A DNA stretch of 64,000 nucleotides from Moraxella catarrhalis (GCF_001632285.1 NZ_LWAH01000016.1:186001-250000); one strand, 5' to 3'. Positions 53,902-61,862 are shown, numbered from the stretch's first letter. Translations and numbers: made by a program. Notes: a model not told the origin generated them from the letters alone.

Positions 53902-53976
53902 ATGCTAAGACTCACAATCATCATTGCCCTGCTGTTGCAAGCTATCCAGCTTACTAACAGTAAAAGCCTAAGGTAG
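53902..53976 (+). CDS. Ibs-like hydrophobic micropeptide, copy 3
   Basis: A 24-codon gene with a very strong ribosome site (AAGGAGG, 8 nt before ATG). It reads MLRLTIIIALLLQAI and then QLTNSKSLR. Up to residue 15 it matches the Ibs pattern (short basic start, Ile/Leu run). The bases GCTTACTAA at 53949-53957, which encode the final Ala-Tyr-stop in copies 1 and 2, are present but out of frame by one base. One added base would give an 18-residue peptide ending AY. So the present C-terminus may be a frameshifted tail. Confidence 0.68.
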   Translation: MLRLTIIIALLLQAIQLTNSKSLR

Positions 53977-54029
53977 TTGCAGCTACTAAGGCAGGTTAGG
54001 TGGAAACGCCTAGCCACTCCTTACCCATT

Positions 54030-54057
54030 ATCATAGCACCATTTTTATAAAAATCAA
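54030..54057 (-). promoter_or_regulatory. Antisense promoter, cassette copy 3
   Basis: TTGATT, 16-nt spacer, TATGAT on the minus strand, in the 90-nt gap between micropeptide and RHH gene. A transcript starting near 54023 would cover a hairpin (GGTTAGGTGG / CGCCTAGCC) and the whole micropeptide gene including its ribosome site, as a Sib-type RNA does. Confidence 0.6.
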
Positions 54058-54066
54058 GGATTTTTT

Positions 54067-54270
54067 ATGGCAGATAAAGCAAGCCCGCAAGCACGCAAAA
54101 AAGCAACCGCTAACTATTTTGATAAGTCACTGGCACGCATCGGACTTGTCATTAGCCATACTGAGCCTCATGTTTTAGATGCCTTAAATCAGATTATGGC
54201 TCATAAGGATTGCTCAAAGGCAATGGCAATCAAAATCGCTTTGGTTGAGTATGCCAAAACGCTTGACTAA
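54067..54270 (+). CDS. RHH-like small protein, cassette copy 3
   Basis: 67 residues starting MADKASPQARKKATANYFDK. The C-terminal part (LVISHTEPHVLDALNQIMAH and then KDCSKAMAIKIALVEYAKTLD) is nearly identical to the copy 1 protein. The ribosome site AAGGA lies 8 nt upstream. It is convergent with the L-like tail gene, the stops overlapping by 4 nt, so it is antisense to the tail operon direction. Predicted DNA-binding; its target is unknown, though the hairpin-rich cassette leader is an obvious candidate. Confidence 0.75.
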   Translation: MADKASPQARKKATANYFDKSLARIGLVISHTEPHVLDALNQIMAHKDCSKAMAIKIALVEYAKTLD

Positions 54271-54932
54271 CCCACCAACCCAGCGGCAGGAAATCCGCCA
54301 AATCGCTGTTCATTATCTCTTAGTTTGCATTCGGTCATTCGCCCACCACATCTGTCTAGTGCTGGATTGTCGGTGGGCTTGCCGTCTGTGGTAAAGCGGT
54401 TGGTGCCGATATAGCCACATTCTTCGCCACGATAACGACCACAGACCGCCCAATGGCAGTAGCTGGTGATTTGACGCACAGGGATTTTTTGCCCTTCAAA
54501 GTCCACAGGGTTTGATAATTCAAAGGTGGTGGTGACATTGGTCTGGCTTGTTTTTTGCTCAATGTACCAGTTTTGGATTTTCAAGTTTTGTTCGTCAGCA
54601 CTGGTCAGATATTCTGCTAATGTATGAATGACTTTTAATTTAGCCCCTACAAAATCACCGAACTTTAGGCATAAAAATCGTAAGGCTTGGGGTATGCCAC
54701 CAATGTCGTTATGAATAATCAAAGTAGGGGTAGAAGCACGGCCGTCTGAACGCATCTCCAAACCGTCTGCCTTGATGGCGATGGGATGAAAATCCTGCCC
54801 CTGCCATCTAATCACCCCATCGTTATGCCCATGAAAACGGTAAATCTCACCGCCCAATTTACGTGCGTCTAATTCGTACAAGGTAATAAAGCCTTGTACA
54901 GTGGTTTGTTGTATGTCTGTGTTAAAACTCAT
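54267..54932 (-). CDS. Phage minor tail protein L-like
   Basis: 221 residues of the lambda gpL family, part of the tail tip. The N-terminal domain starts TTVQGFITLYELDARKLGGEIYRFHGHN. The C-terminal part carries the conserved four Cys that bind an iron-sulfur cluster in gpL: SYCHWAVCGRYRGEECGY and DRCGGRMTECKLR (five or more Cys visible). It lies between the hypothetical gene at 55031 and the inserted cassette copy 3. Confidence 0.88.
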   Translation of the reverse strand: MSFNTDIQQTTVQGFITLYELDARKLGGEIYRFHGHNDGVIRWQGQDFHPIAIKADGLEMRSDGRASTPTLIIHNDIGGIPQALRFLCLKFGDFVGAKLKVIHTLAEYLTSADEQNLKIQNWYIEQKTSQTNVTTTFELSNPVDFEGQKIPVRQITSYCHWAVCGRYRGEECGYIGTNRFTTDGKPTDNPALDRCGGRMTECKLRDNEQRFGGFPAAGLVG

Positions 54933-55030
54933 GGCAATCTCATTTGATTAATCCGCCCAAGTGCCTGCATAACGCTAAGCACTTAGGCTATTACTTATCA
55001 GTTTAACCAGTAAGTTAAACTTACCTTAGC

Positions 55031-55423
55031 TTACTTATCTTGTTCAGCCTGTTCAGCCCCATCATCTGCCTTGTCTGTGGCTTCACTGGCAAGGGCAGCA
55101 CGCACCCCATAACGGTCATTTTTATAAGACAAGCTAAACTCTGTGACCGTTTGGCTGTTGTCCCAGCCTTGCAGTTGACGCAGTTGATTGGACGCCCACG
55201 CTAAAAGGTCAGCACGAAACGCCGTGGTGCGATTGCGTTTTAGCACGCCGTTGTTAGGCTCACCGTTCGCCACCTCAAAGCCGTCATCCTCAGGGTAGTA
55301 GATGACTTCAATGGTGGCAGCTTTATCGCCATGTTGGTTTTTCCAAAAGTCCACCTGTGCGATAAAGCTCTGTAATACCTGTGCCTCGGTGCGTGATAGT
55401 TCGGTTAGAGTTGTTTCACTCAT
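55031..55423 (-). CDS. Phage protein of unknown function between M and L
   Basis: 130 residues, hydrophilic, with a helix-rich start (ELSRTEAQVLQSFIAQVDFWKN), a middle strand part (IEVIYYPEDDGFEVANGEPNNG), and an acidic tail (ATDKADDGAEQAEQDK). Not recognised. It has an AGGAGC ribosome site and sits after a terminator-like hairpin, so it may be transcribed separately from the tail operon. No counterpart survives in the island at 33 kb. Confidence 0.6.
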   Translation of the reverse strand: MSETTLTELSRTEAQVLQSFIAQVDFWKNQHGDKAATIEVIYYPEDDGFEVANGEPNNGVLKRNRTTAFRADLLAWASNQLRQLQGWDNSQTVTEFSLSYKNDRYGVRAALASEATDKADDGAEQAEQDK

Positions 55424-55435
55424 TGTTTTGCTCCT

Positions 55436-55523
55436 AAAAAAGCCCTTGATTTACAAGGGCTGTGGGTATGTCGCCGACATTAATGTCGTCGAGTTAAAAA
55501 ACCGCTCATCAGATGGGCGGTTT
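55436..55523 (-). terminator. Two terminator-like hairpins between the M-like gene and the next gene
   Basis: On the minus strand, AAACCGCCCATCTGATGAGCGGTTTTTT (55495-55523) is listed by its stem AACCGC-CCATC / GATGA-GCGGTT plus T6. It is followed by the palindrome CGACATTAATGTCG (55474-55487) and by AGCCCTTG / CAAGGGCT plus T6 (55436-55461). The last one ends a few bases before the ribosome site of the gene starting at 55423. Confidence 0.8.
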
Positions 55524-55526
55524 GGT

Positions 55527-55856
55527 TTAAAAAACCTGTTCAAATTTTAGGCTAATCTCCCAAAAGTTGCCTTTTTTCTGACTGATTTCATAATTTTCAC
55601 AGACATATTTTTTGGTTTGTCCATGCGGGTTTGTCCACAAAAACGGTATCACACCTTTGTGTTCATCAAGAAAGGTTTTGATGGGCAAGATGACCGTTTG
55701 CCAGTCGCCTGTTTTTGACCCTGACCAGTCCATACGCTGATTGTTAATACCATGACTGACACGCTGGGCATAGCCGTCACCAAATTGGGTTTTGCTAACA
55801 GCATGATGAACACTGGCGGACGCTCCCATGTTCATTTTCCAAGTGAAGGTTTTCAT
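55527..55856 (-). CDS. Phage minor tail protein M-like
   Basis: 109 residues: MKTFTWKMNMGASASVHHAV start, then FGDGYAQRVSHGINNQRMDW and the WTNPHGQTKKYVCENYEIS end, the pattern of lambda gpM/phage tail protein DUF2460-type proteins that cap the tail tube near the tip. It begins 10 nt after the tape measure gene. A degraded copy of its 3' end lies at 32943-33030. Confidence 0.85.
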   Translation of the reverse strand: MKTFTWKMNMGASASVHHAVSKTQFGDGYAQRVSHGINNQRMDWSGSKTGDWQTVILPIKTFLDEHKGVIPFLWTNPHGQTKKYVCENYEISQKKGNFWEISLKFEQVF

Positions 55857-55866
55857 TTTTTACCCC

Positions 55867-58800
55867 CTATCGTCCGTTTTTAACGAAGTTATAAATGGAG
55901 CCACCTTGTCGCATTTCGCCATGAACGATGGCAAGAACGCCCGTTTTTAGGGCTTGCCCCATTTGATTTTTGCTATCATCTCTCACATCGTGTGAGCCGT
56001 CTGCGTTGATTGTGATGTGCTGGTTAATGACAACTTGTCCACCGCCATTGCTCATACTTGCTAACTTGTCATCCAGGGCTTTAGCAGTATGCCGTGGCAG
56101 TACACGCTCGCCTTTTTCTAAGTTCCAAGTACCTGATTTTGGCACGGACATAATGCCGTCGTGAGCTTGACCCACTGGCATGACCACCGATTTGATGGCA
56201 CTGACAATCTTCGCCCCATGAGATACGGCTGTCGCCATATCTGCCAGCCCCTCAGGGAAACCCTTGGCAAGACCTTTACTGATGGCCTGCTGCATGGCAA
56301 GACCAGCTTGGGCGATGGCAAAGCCTTGTTGCATGGCAAACATGGCACGATATAGCCGAGACTGCTCACCTAGGCTGTCTTTGGCAATGCTGGCAAGTGA
56401 GCCGAACATATCTTCGCTGTCGCTAAGTATCAAGCTATTCATGGCGGTGCTATGGGCTTGTTCGATTTTGGCTCGCTCACTCGCTCCCCATTCTTTGATT
56501 TTGATTCGCTCTTCTTCGGTCAGTCGCTCGTTATCCAGCAGGGCTTGTAATCCTGTGTCTAGACTGGCGTACTGACCTGCTGTTTTGGCGTTTAACTCGT
56601 CATAATGATTGGTGGCGGGTGTGGCAAGTCCGACAGTTTGGCTGATGAGCTGTTTGGCTCGCTCAATGTCAAGATTTGCCCCCATCACTTGACTGTGCAT
56701 GGTTAGCACATTGAGCTGGGATTTGAGTGTTTCAAGCCGTTTTTCTTCGTCTGTTTTTAAAGACTGAACAAGGCTGTGATATTCTTTGGTAACAAGAATT
56801 TTCTTTTGTTCTTGTTCTAAGGCATTTACCGCCATTTCTATCACTTTGTATTGCTCAGTGTGTCCATCTTTTAGCAAATGATTGTACTGCCCCAGCGTTT
56901 CAGTACGCTGTTGTTCAATGGCGAAAAGCTCTCGTGCCATACCTTCTTCCACGCCAAGTAAGGCAAGCTCATTTCTGCTGTCTCTGGTTTGCTTTTGTAA
57001 TTCACGAGCCTTGGTAACAGCTTCTAAGGTGGCGAGCGTGCTTAAAATCTGCTTTTTCTGCTCTTCGTCAGCAAGATGCAGGGCGTTGGCGGTGTCTTGT
57101 AAATCATACGCCATTTCTAGGTATTTACTGCCATCAGCATTGGACAGGTGAATTTGACGCATGGCTTCTGTATATGTGCCTTGTAGCTCAAAATTGGCTT
57201 TGGCGATGTCCATTTCACGAGCCAACTTGCGAAGGTTATTTTTCATGTCATCGCTGGCACGATGAAACTTACCGCTTACCGATGTGATTTCAAATTCAAT
57301 CTTGCTAAGTTCTGAGATAAAAGGCGTACTCATATCCCATTTAGCTCGTTCCCATTCGGCAAGCTGAGACTTGTAATTGTCATCCAACTCTTTTGAGGCT
57401 TTGCCTGCACCCTTTGCCACATCAGCCATAGACCCTGCCAAACCAAGATTGGCATCATGGGCTTGTTTGGCAGAGCTTTGCACTTTGTCATAGGCATTGA
57501 CCACTTGGTTTTCTAGGTAGTGAGTATTATTTTTGGCGACGCTGGCGGTAAATCCTCCAAAGCCAAAATCAGTACTACCGTAATTCATGCGACCGATTCG
57601 CACCCGTCCAAGCAGTGCAACCGTGCCACCGCCAACCTTGCCAGAGATGGTATTTACACCATCAATAACAAAGTTGATTTTAGCTGTAACATCGTTAATA
57701 ACGCCCTCAAGAACAAATGCGATAAAATTACCAATGCCTTTGAACACATTGGTGATTGCAGTACCGAGCGAGCTGATATTTTTCCACGCATACTGCGTAA
57801 AAGTAACCACACTCGCCCCTGCTAGGTCAAACACACGAGCGGTAATTTGCAGCACACCAACAAAGCCTTTGTGTGTCCCTGCAAAAAATCCCCCAAAGGC
57901 AGTTTGGGCAAAACTTGTGGCGTTAGCCGAACCGCCAATAAGATTGTCAAAGTAGTTAGCCGTTACTGTCCAAGCCGTCCCCAGTCCGTCCACAACACCA
58001 CCAACAAAGTCCATTGCCAACACACCTGACACACTAAACGCATCGCCAAGCGACTCGATTGCTCCGCTTAGTCCTTCAGTGCGTGCGATGACCGCCCCAA
58101 TGACGGCAGTCAAAACAAGAATGGGGTGAGCGGTGATGATCCGCCCAAGCGACATAAACGCACCGCCCAAGCCTGTGATGGTACGAGTGGCAAGAATGCC
58201 CACGCCCATCGCCCTTCGTTTAGCGGTGGTAACCCCTGCTAGGGCGAGCGTGTGTAGTCGTGCGGCCGCTGTGGCGGTATTAAAACTTTTTGCCAAACCA
58301 ACCAATGAACGAGCATAGGCAACCGCATTTGTTGTGGCCTGTATGGTCTTCACAATCTTAAAGCCTAAGCCAGTGCTAAGCGACAGTATTTTAAGTTCTA
58401 GGACTTGATAAGCCGTGATTTGCCCTTGTACGCTAAATGCGTTGGCAACGCTGGCTTTGGTGCTTGCCACAGTTGCCCCTGTCAGTGTAACAAATGATGT
58501 TACTAAGGCAGAGTTTTTAGCGATGATGCCAAGCCATACCGCCCCGACCATCGCTGCCGCACTGACCAGCGTGCGAAAATGCTCAGCCGCCCATAAGACG
58601 GCATTGGCAATGTTTTGGCTCATCATGCTGTTTTGGTTCATGATGTCATCAATAAGATAATTATACTCGTTTTTAATGACTTGTAGGGCTTGTGATACCG
58701 TGGTTGGCATCTTAGCGGACATGGCGGACAGACTGTCCGTGGCTTTTGCCACCGCATTATAAACCACATCGGCGGTGATTTTACCGTCTTTGGCAAGATC

Positions 58801-59550
58801 TCTGATGGCATTTGATGTTACGCCCATCTCTTTGGCAATTAAATCCATCAAAATGGGAGCTTGTTCAGCCACTGAGTTAAACTCATCACCACGCAACACC
58901 CCTGACGCCAACGCTTGCCCAAGCTGGGTTAAAGCGGCCGCTTGGCTTTCTGCACTACCGCCACTGACACGCATTGCTGTTGTGATATTTTCGGTAAACT
59001 TAATCACTTCATCTTGGCTTTTGCCAAGTTGTTTTAATGACCGCTCGTTTGATGCGTACAATTGCCCAACAGAGTCAAGGCTGACCATATTACCCATCGC
59101 AATGCGTTCTATCTCACTCATTGCATGGGCATAATCTTTGGTGCTTGTGGTGGCAATTTTGATTTGACTTGTAAGGGTTTGCATGTCATCGGCGGTGGCA
59201 ATGATACCGCCAACGCCAGCAACGGCAAGGGTGGTAAACATCACGCCTTTTAATGTGCCAAAAGCATTTTTTAAGCCATCTGTTTTACGCTTTAAGCCGT
59301 CAACATCATCACCTGCTTTTTTAGCACCATCGCCAAACTTTTTAGTCCCATCACCTGCTTTTTTAGCTTCATCACCAGCTTTTTTACTGGATTTTGACGC
59401 CTTATCCGCTTTGTCTGAAAAGCCATCAATACCAACGCTTGCCTTACCGCTTGATTGTTCAATCTTATCAAAATGCTCTTTTAGATTTCCCAAGGCGGTA
59501 TTAGCACTATCGGCATTTACCTGTATGTCTAAGCGGTATGTATTTAACAT
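55867..59550 (-). CDS. Phage tape measure protein
   Basis: 1227 residues from ATG 59550 (MLNTYRLDIQVNADSANTAL). Lambda gpH-like: an N-terminal region of short Lys/Ser/Asp-rich repeats (DKADKASKSSKKAGDEAKKAG and GDGAKKAGD), the tape-measure domain (MQTLTSQIKIATTSTKDYAHAM, ASGVLRGDEFNSVAEQAPILM), several hydrophobic stretches and long coiled coils. It sets tail length and enters the host envelope on infection. Intact, which suggests the loss of function on the left side of the prophage is recent or the tail is kept for some use. Confidence 0.92.
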   Translation of the reverse strand: MLNTYRLDIQVNADSANTALGNLKEHFDKIEQSSGKASVGIDGFSDKADKASKSSKKAGDEAKKAGDGTKKFGDGAKKAGDDVDGLKRKTDGLKNAFGTLKGVMFTTLAVAGVGGIIATADDMQTLTSQIKIATTSTKDYAHAMSEIERIAMGNMVSLDSVGQLYASNERSLKQLGKSQDEVIKFTENITTAMRVSGGSAESQAAALTQLGQALASGVLRGDEFNSVAEQAPILMDLIAKEMGVTSNAIRDLAKDGKITADVVYNAVAKATDSLSAMSAKMPTTVSQALQVIKNEYNYLIDDIMNQNSMMSQNIANAVLWAAEHFRTLVSAAAMVGAVWLGIIAKNSALVTSFVTLTGATVASTKASVANAFSVQGQITAYQVLELKILSLSTGLGFKIVKTIQATTNAVAYARSLVGLAKSFNTATAAARLHTLALAGVTTAKRRAMGVGILATRTITGLGGAFMSLGRIITAHPILVLTAVIGAVIARTEGLSGAIESLGDAFSVSGVLAMDFVGGVVDGLGTAWTVTANYFDNLIGGSANATSFAQTAFGGFFAGTHKGFVGVLQITARVFDLAGASVVTFTQYAWKNISSLGTAITNVFKGIGNFIAFVLEGVINDVTAKINFVIDGVNTISGKVGGGTVALLGRVRIGRMNYGSTDFGFGGFTASVAKNNTHYLENQVVNAYDKVQSSAKQAHDANLGLAGSMADVAKGAGKASKELDDNYKSQLAEWERAKWDMSTPFISELSKIEFEITSVSGKFHRASDDMKNNLRKLAREMDIAKANFELQGTYTEAMRQIHLSNADGSKYLEMAYDLQDTANALHLADEEQKKQILSTLATLEAVTKARELQKQTRDSRNELALLGVEEGMARELFAIEQQRTETLGQYNHLLKDGHTEQYKVIEMAVNALEQEQKKILVTKEYHSLVQSLKTDEEKRLETLKSQLNVLTMHSQVMGANLDIERAKQLISQTVGLATPATNHYDELNAKTAGQYASLDTGLQALLDNERLTEEERIKIKEWGASERAKIEQAHSTAMNSLILSDSEDMFGSLASIAKDSLGEQSRLYRAMFAMQQGFAIAQAGLAMQQAISKGLAKGFPEGLADMATAVSHGAKIVSAIKSVVMPVGQAHDGIMSVPKSGTWNLEKGERVLPRHTAKALDDKLASMSNGGGQVVINQHITINADGSHDVRDDSKNQMGQALKTGVLAIVHGEMRQGGSIYNFVKNGR

Positions 59551-59561
59551 AAATTCACCCA

Positions 59562-59597
59562 ATAAAAAACCGCCCATAAAGGACGGTTGGTTTTTTA
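59562..59597 (-). terminator. Terminator-like hairpin before the tape measure gene
   Basis: Minus-strand AACCGTCC / GGGCGGTT with loop TTTAT and T6, ending about 15 nt before the tape measure ATG. It separates the accessory genes from the tail operon. Confidence 0.75.
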
Positions 59598-59609
59598 AGT
59601 TATATAGTG

Positions 59610-60446
59610 CTATTTAGCTTGTTGATTGGTGCGGATTACTCTAAAGATAGCAATCGGGGTGATACCATAACTGCTTGTATTCCTACCCATTGTTTCTTTG
59701 AGCGACTGAGACAATTCCAGGATTATATCGCCAAAGCTACCAGTTGTCATATCTATATTCATATCATCATTTGGGATGGCGTCTAACACTCCCAAAACAT
59801 AATATTCCCCAAACAACACCTTACCATGCTTTAGGTTGATATCGTGTGGATTGCCGACCATTTCTCCACGATTTAAGGTCATCCATACCATGTCTCCACC
59901 GACTTTTAGTCTAGCTTCAAGTGCATATGGAATAGCCTTAATTAATTGAACCACCGGCTTGTTTTCCTCAAGCTTTTTCTTTACCGCCTGCCTTTTTCTA
60001 TCACCATACAATTGCTTGTATTCTTCTTCGGTTGCAAAGTGCATTGTTGGCTCAAGTAGATTTTGCAGTGTTTCTATATCTGTAATGCTTAGCACACCGT
60101 TTAATAACACCAAATTACCTGCTGAATTCTCACCAAGTTCTCGACTGATAAATCCTAACTCGTCTAGCTTATCAATCATTTCCCTAGGTAATGTTGGTGT
60201 CGCATCATAAGTCTTTTCGCTAGATTGATTTTCACCTGTAGCATAGTTCACCTTAGCGTCAATCTTTGCCATAGCATTTACGCCAAAAGCACCCTCGCTC
60301 GCTAAGCTGCTATTAAGTGCGTTATTTGCCTTAATGCTAGCCAACGAGCCAAACCCTGTCAGCTGCGCATAAAACGAGCGAATTTTAATGCTGTCAAGAT
60401 ATAAAAAATCAAAGAGAGATTCTGTGGTTGGTAATTCTTGCGCCAC
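59610..60446 (-). CDS. DUF6414-like protein, accessory cargo
   Basis: 278 residues beginning MAQELPTTESLFDFLYLDSIKIRSFYAQLTG, whose LFDFLYLDSIKIRSFYAQL pattern resembles the DUF6414 family (recalled; not searched). A central helical part (MIDKLDELGFISRELGENSAG) is followed by a C-terminal part with VLGVLDAIPNDD and SYGITPIAIFRVIR. No signal peptide or membrane segment. Function unknown; such proteins occur in mobile DNA. It overlaps the small upstream gene by 38 nt and has its own promoter upstream, so it looks like a moron inserted between the tape measure and antirepressor genes. Confidence 0.6.
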   Translation of the reverse strand: MAQELPTTESLFDFLYLDSIKIRSFYAQLTGFGSLASIKANNALNSSLASEGAFGVNAMAKIDAKVNYATGENQSSEKTYDATPTLPREMIDKLDELGFISRELGENSAGNLVLLNGVLSITDIETLQNLLEPTMHFATEEEYKQLYGDRKRQAVKKKLEENKPVVQLIKAIPYALEARLKVGGDMVWMTLNRGEMVGNPHDINLKHGKVLFGEYYVLGVLDAIPNDDMNIDMTTGSFGDIILELSQSLKETMGRNTSSYGITPIAIFRVIRTNQQAK

Positions 60447-60591
60447 GGTTAATCTCCTCTTTTACCTTTTTTTGCTCTTGGTGAAATTTCTCGGTTTCCC
60501 TGCTCATTGCTTGGTTTAGGCAACTAAACATATCACGCAAAAGTTGAGCAGAGTGGTGAGTTGCATCTGATTTTTTAGCATTATCTTGCAT
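60409..60591 (-). CDS. Small helical protein overlapping the DUF6414-like gene
   Basis: 60 residues, hydrophilic, mostly one coiled-coil-like helix (SAQLLRDMFSCLNQAMSRETE then KFHQEQKKVKEEINR). A strong ribosome site AAGGAGATGGG lies upstream of the ATG at 60591. Its end overlaps the next gene by 38 nt in another frame, suggesting coupled translation. Not recognised. Confidence 0.6.
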   Translation of the reverse strand: MQDNAKKSDATHHSAQLLRDMFSCLNQAMSRETEKFHQEQKKVKEEINRGARITNHRISL

Positions 60592-60611
60592 ACACCCATC
60601 TCCTTGATGAT

Positions 60612-60670
60612 AACAATACTAAAAGTATCGCTGAAATTATATTATAGCAAGCATGATATGGTTTGAACAA
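60612..60670 (-). promoter_or_regulatory. Promoter and palindrome of the DUF6414-like gene pair
   Basis: Minus-strand TTGTTC (60665-60670), 18-nt spacer, TATAAT (60641-60646). Just downstream lies the near-palindrome GATACTTTTAGTATT (60615-60629), at about the transcript start, a plausible operator. Confidence 0.7.
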
Positions 60671-60701
60671 TTTGTTTTACTTATCAATAACAAATACCAA
60701 T

Positions 60702-60735
60702 GCCCCACTCACCATCTGATGAGCAGGGTTTTAAA
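60702..60735 (-). terminator. Hairpin after the antirepressor gene
   Basis: CCCTGCTCA / TGAGTGGGG on the minus strand with loop GATGG. No long T-run follows on the minus strand; on the plus strand GGGTTTTAAAA follows. It belongs to the GATGAGC-type hairpin family of the phage region. Confidence 0.5.
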
Positions 60736-60748
60736 ACTTGTTTAATTC

Positions 60749-61579
60749 TTAACGATAAATCAAGGCAGCGCCACCATAATAATTTAAGCGACCTGGCTCA
60801 AACATGGGCTTGCCCTGCGTATTTTGCAAATCCAAAGCTTGAGCAATTTTGGCAATTCTTAAGATGGTATCTTGCCCGTCATGGTACATTTTTTGTGCGA
60901 CATTCTCATCCATAAATGGCAATTCTTTTAAGCTTTTGATCAGCTTAAGATATGCTCGGATATTAGTTACACTATCTGTCAGTGCAATGTATAGCTGTTC
61001 ATAGCCATTGCCGTGATTGTCAAAGCCATAATTGCGGATAAATGACATGGCGGTATCAAAATCACTTGCCAAAAGCTCGCTATATCGTGGAATGTTAAAT
61101 TTTTGATGTAGCGCGCTATAAATCGTCTGATAATGCCGACGATTTGACTGGCAGCGGCGAGCGACCGCTTGGCGGATTTGAGCTTGTTGTTCGACGCTGA
61201 TCGTATGGCGTCTTGGATTGATCGCCACGCCATCATGCCAATAGTCAAATAACGCTTGATAGCATTCTTTTTTGTAAGTGATGAGCGTTTCTTTGATTTC
61301 AGCTTTGACACGGTTTGTATCTACACCAAATAACCAACCATTTAAATATTGGATTGGTAGGCATAGCATTTTGTAGATTTTACGGTCTGCACCAGTTGTT
61401 GTTATCATAACAATAACTGAATTTAACACTTCATCACGCTTTATTCTTGTAAATTGGCTAGCCCAATCAAGACCAATATTTTCGCAAATTGGTTTCATGG
61501 CAACATAATGGTTACCGTCTTTTTCAAGCGTGATTAAGGTTTGATTGTGAAAATTCACGGTTTGGATTTGATTTGTCAT
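60749..61579 (-). CDS. Phage antirepressor (P22 AR N-terminal domain)
   Basis: 276 residues from ATG 61579 (MTNQIQTVNFHNQTLITLEK). The N-terminal P22_AR_N domain has HYVAMKPICENIGLDWASQ, RIKRDEVLNSVIVMITTTGADRKIYKMLCLPIQYLNGWLFGVD-type sequence, listed here by MLCLPIQYLNGWLFGVD. The C-terminal half has ISVEQQAQIRQAVARRC and helix-rich sequence. Such proteins bind and disable the prophage repressor. The start with an AAAGGTG ribosome site is 240 nt from the promoter; the long leader holds a structured RNA. Confidence 0.85.
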   Translation of the reverse strand: MTNQIQTVNFHNQTLITLEKDGNHYVAMKPICENIGLDWASQFTRIKRDEVLNSVIVMITTTGADRKIYKMLCLPIQYLNGWLFGVDTNRVKAEIKETLITYKKECYQALFDYWHDGVAINPRRHTISVEQQAQIRQAVARRCQSNRRHYQTIYSALHQKFNIPRYSELLASDFDTAMSFIRNYGFDNHGNGYEQLYIALTDSVTNIRAYLKLIKSLKELPFMDENVAQKMYHDGQDTILRIAKIAQALDLQNTQGKPMFEPGRLNYYGGAALIYR

Positions 61580-61635
61580 GATGACACCTTTGAGATTTAG
61601 TTGGTAAAAATCGCATAGAGCGACAGGTTTCAACT

Positions 61636-61712
61636 ACTGCTCAAAGACAGCGGAGCTTATTTCCCATTACTGGGTGTTGTATTAGGCTCTCTCAACCCGT
61701 CATAAGACGATT
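61636..61712 (-). ncRNA. Structured leader RNA, C4-antisense-RNA-like
   Basis: On the minus strand the antirepressor leader has CGTC-TTAT-GACG (61698-61709), then GGGTTG...CAACACCC (61672-61698). This competes with CCCA-GTAA-TGGG (61663-61674, a GNRA tetraloop stem), and GCTC...GAGC (61639-61656) comes last. Phage P1/P7 C4 RNA is a short RNA cut from the leader of the ant transcript that blocks ant translation. Position and stem-rich form agree with C4, but the match to the C4 consensus is from memory. Confidence 0.5.
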
Positions 61713-61826
61713 TGAAATGGTTTTTATCACAAAAAGAATTCGGATTAACTTTGGGATAAAATAGGCATAAAAAACACGCACTTTCGGGGCGAGATTTGAT
61801 ACCGCTTTGAGTTTAGTAGTAAGTAT

Positions 61827-61855
61827 ATAATACAACAAAAGCCCCACCATGTAAA
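61827..61855 (-). promoter_or_regulatory. Promoter of the antirepressor leader
   Basis: TTTACA, 17-nt spacer, TATTAT on the minus strand, just after the stop of the preceding gene. Transcription would begin near 61820, giving a 240-nt leader. Confidence 0.7.
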
Positions 61856-61862
61856 GTGGATT

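Noticed and set aside
57587..59617. Several plus-strand frames of 60-144 codons across the tape measure gene
   Set aside because: All are antisense to an intact tape measure protein with typical repeats and have low-complexity, reversed-pattern sequences.
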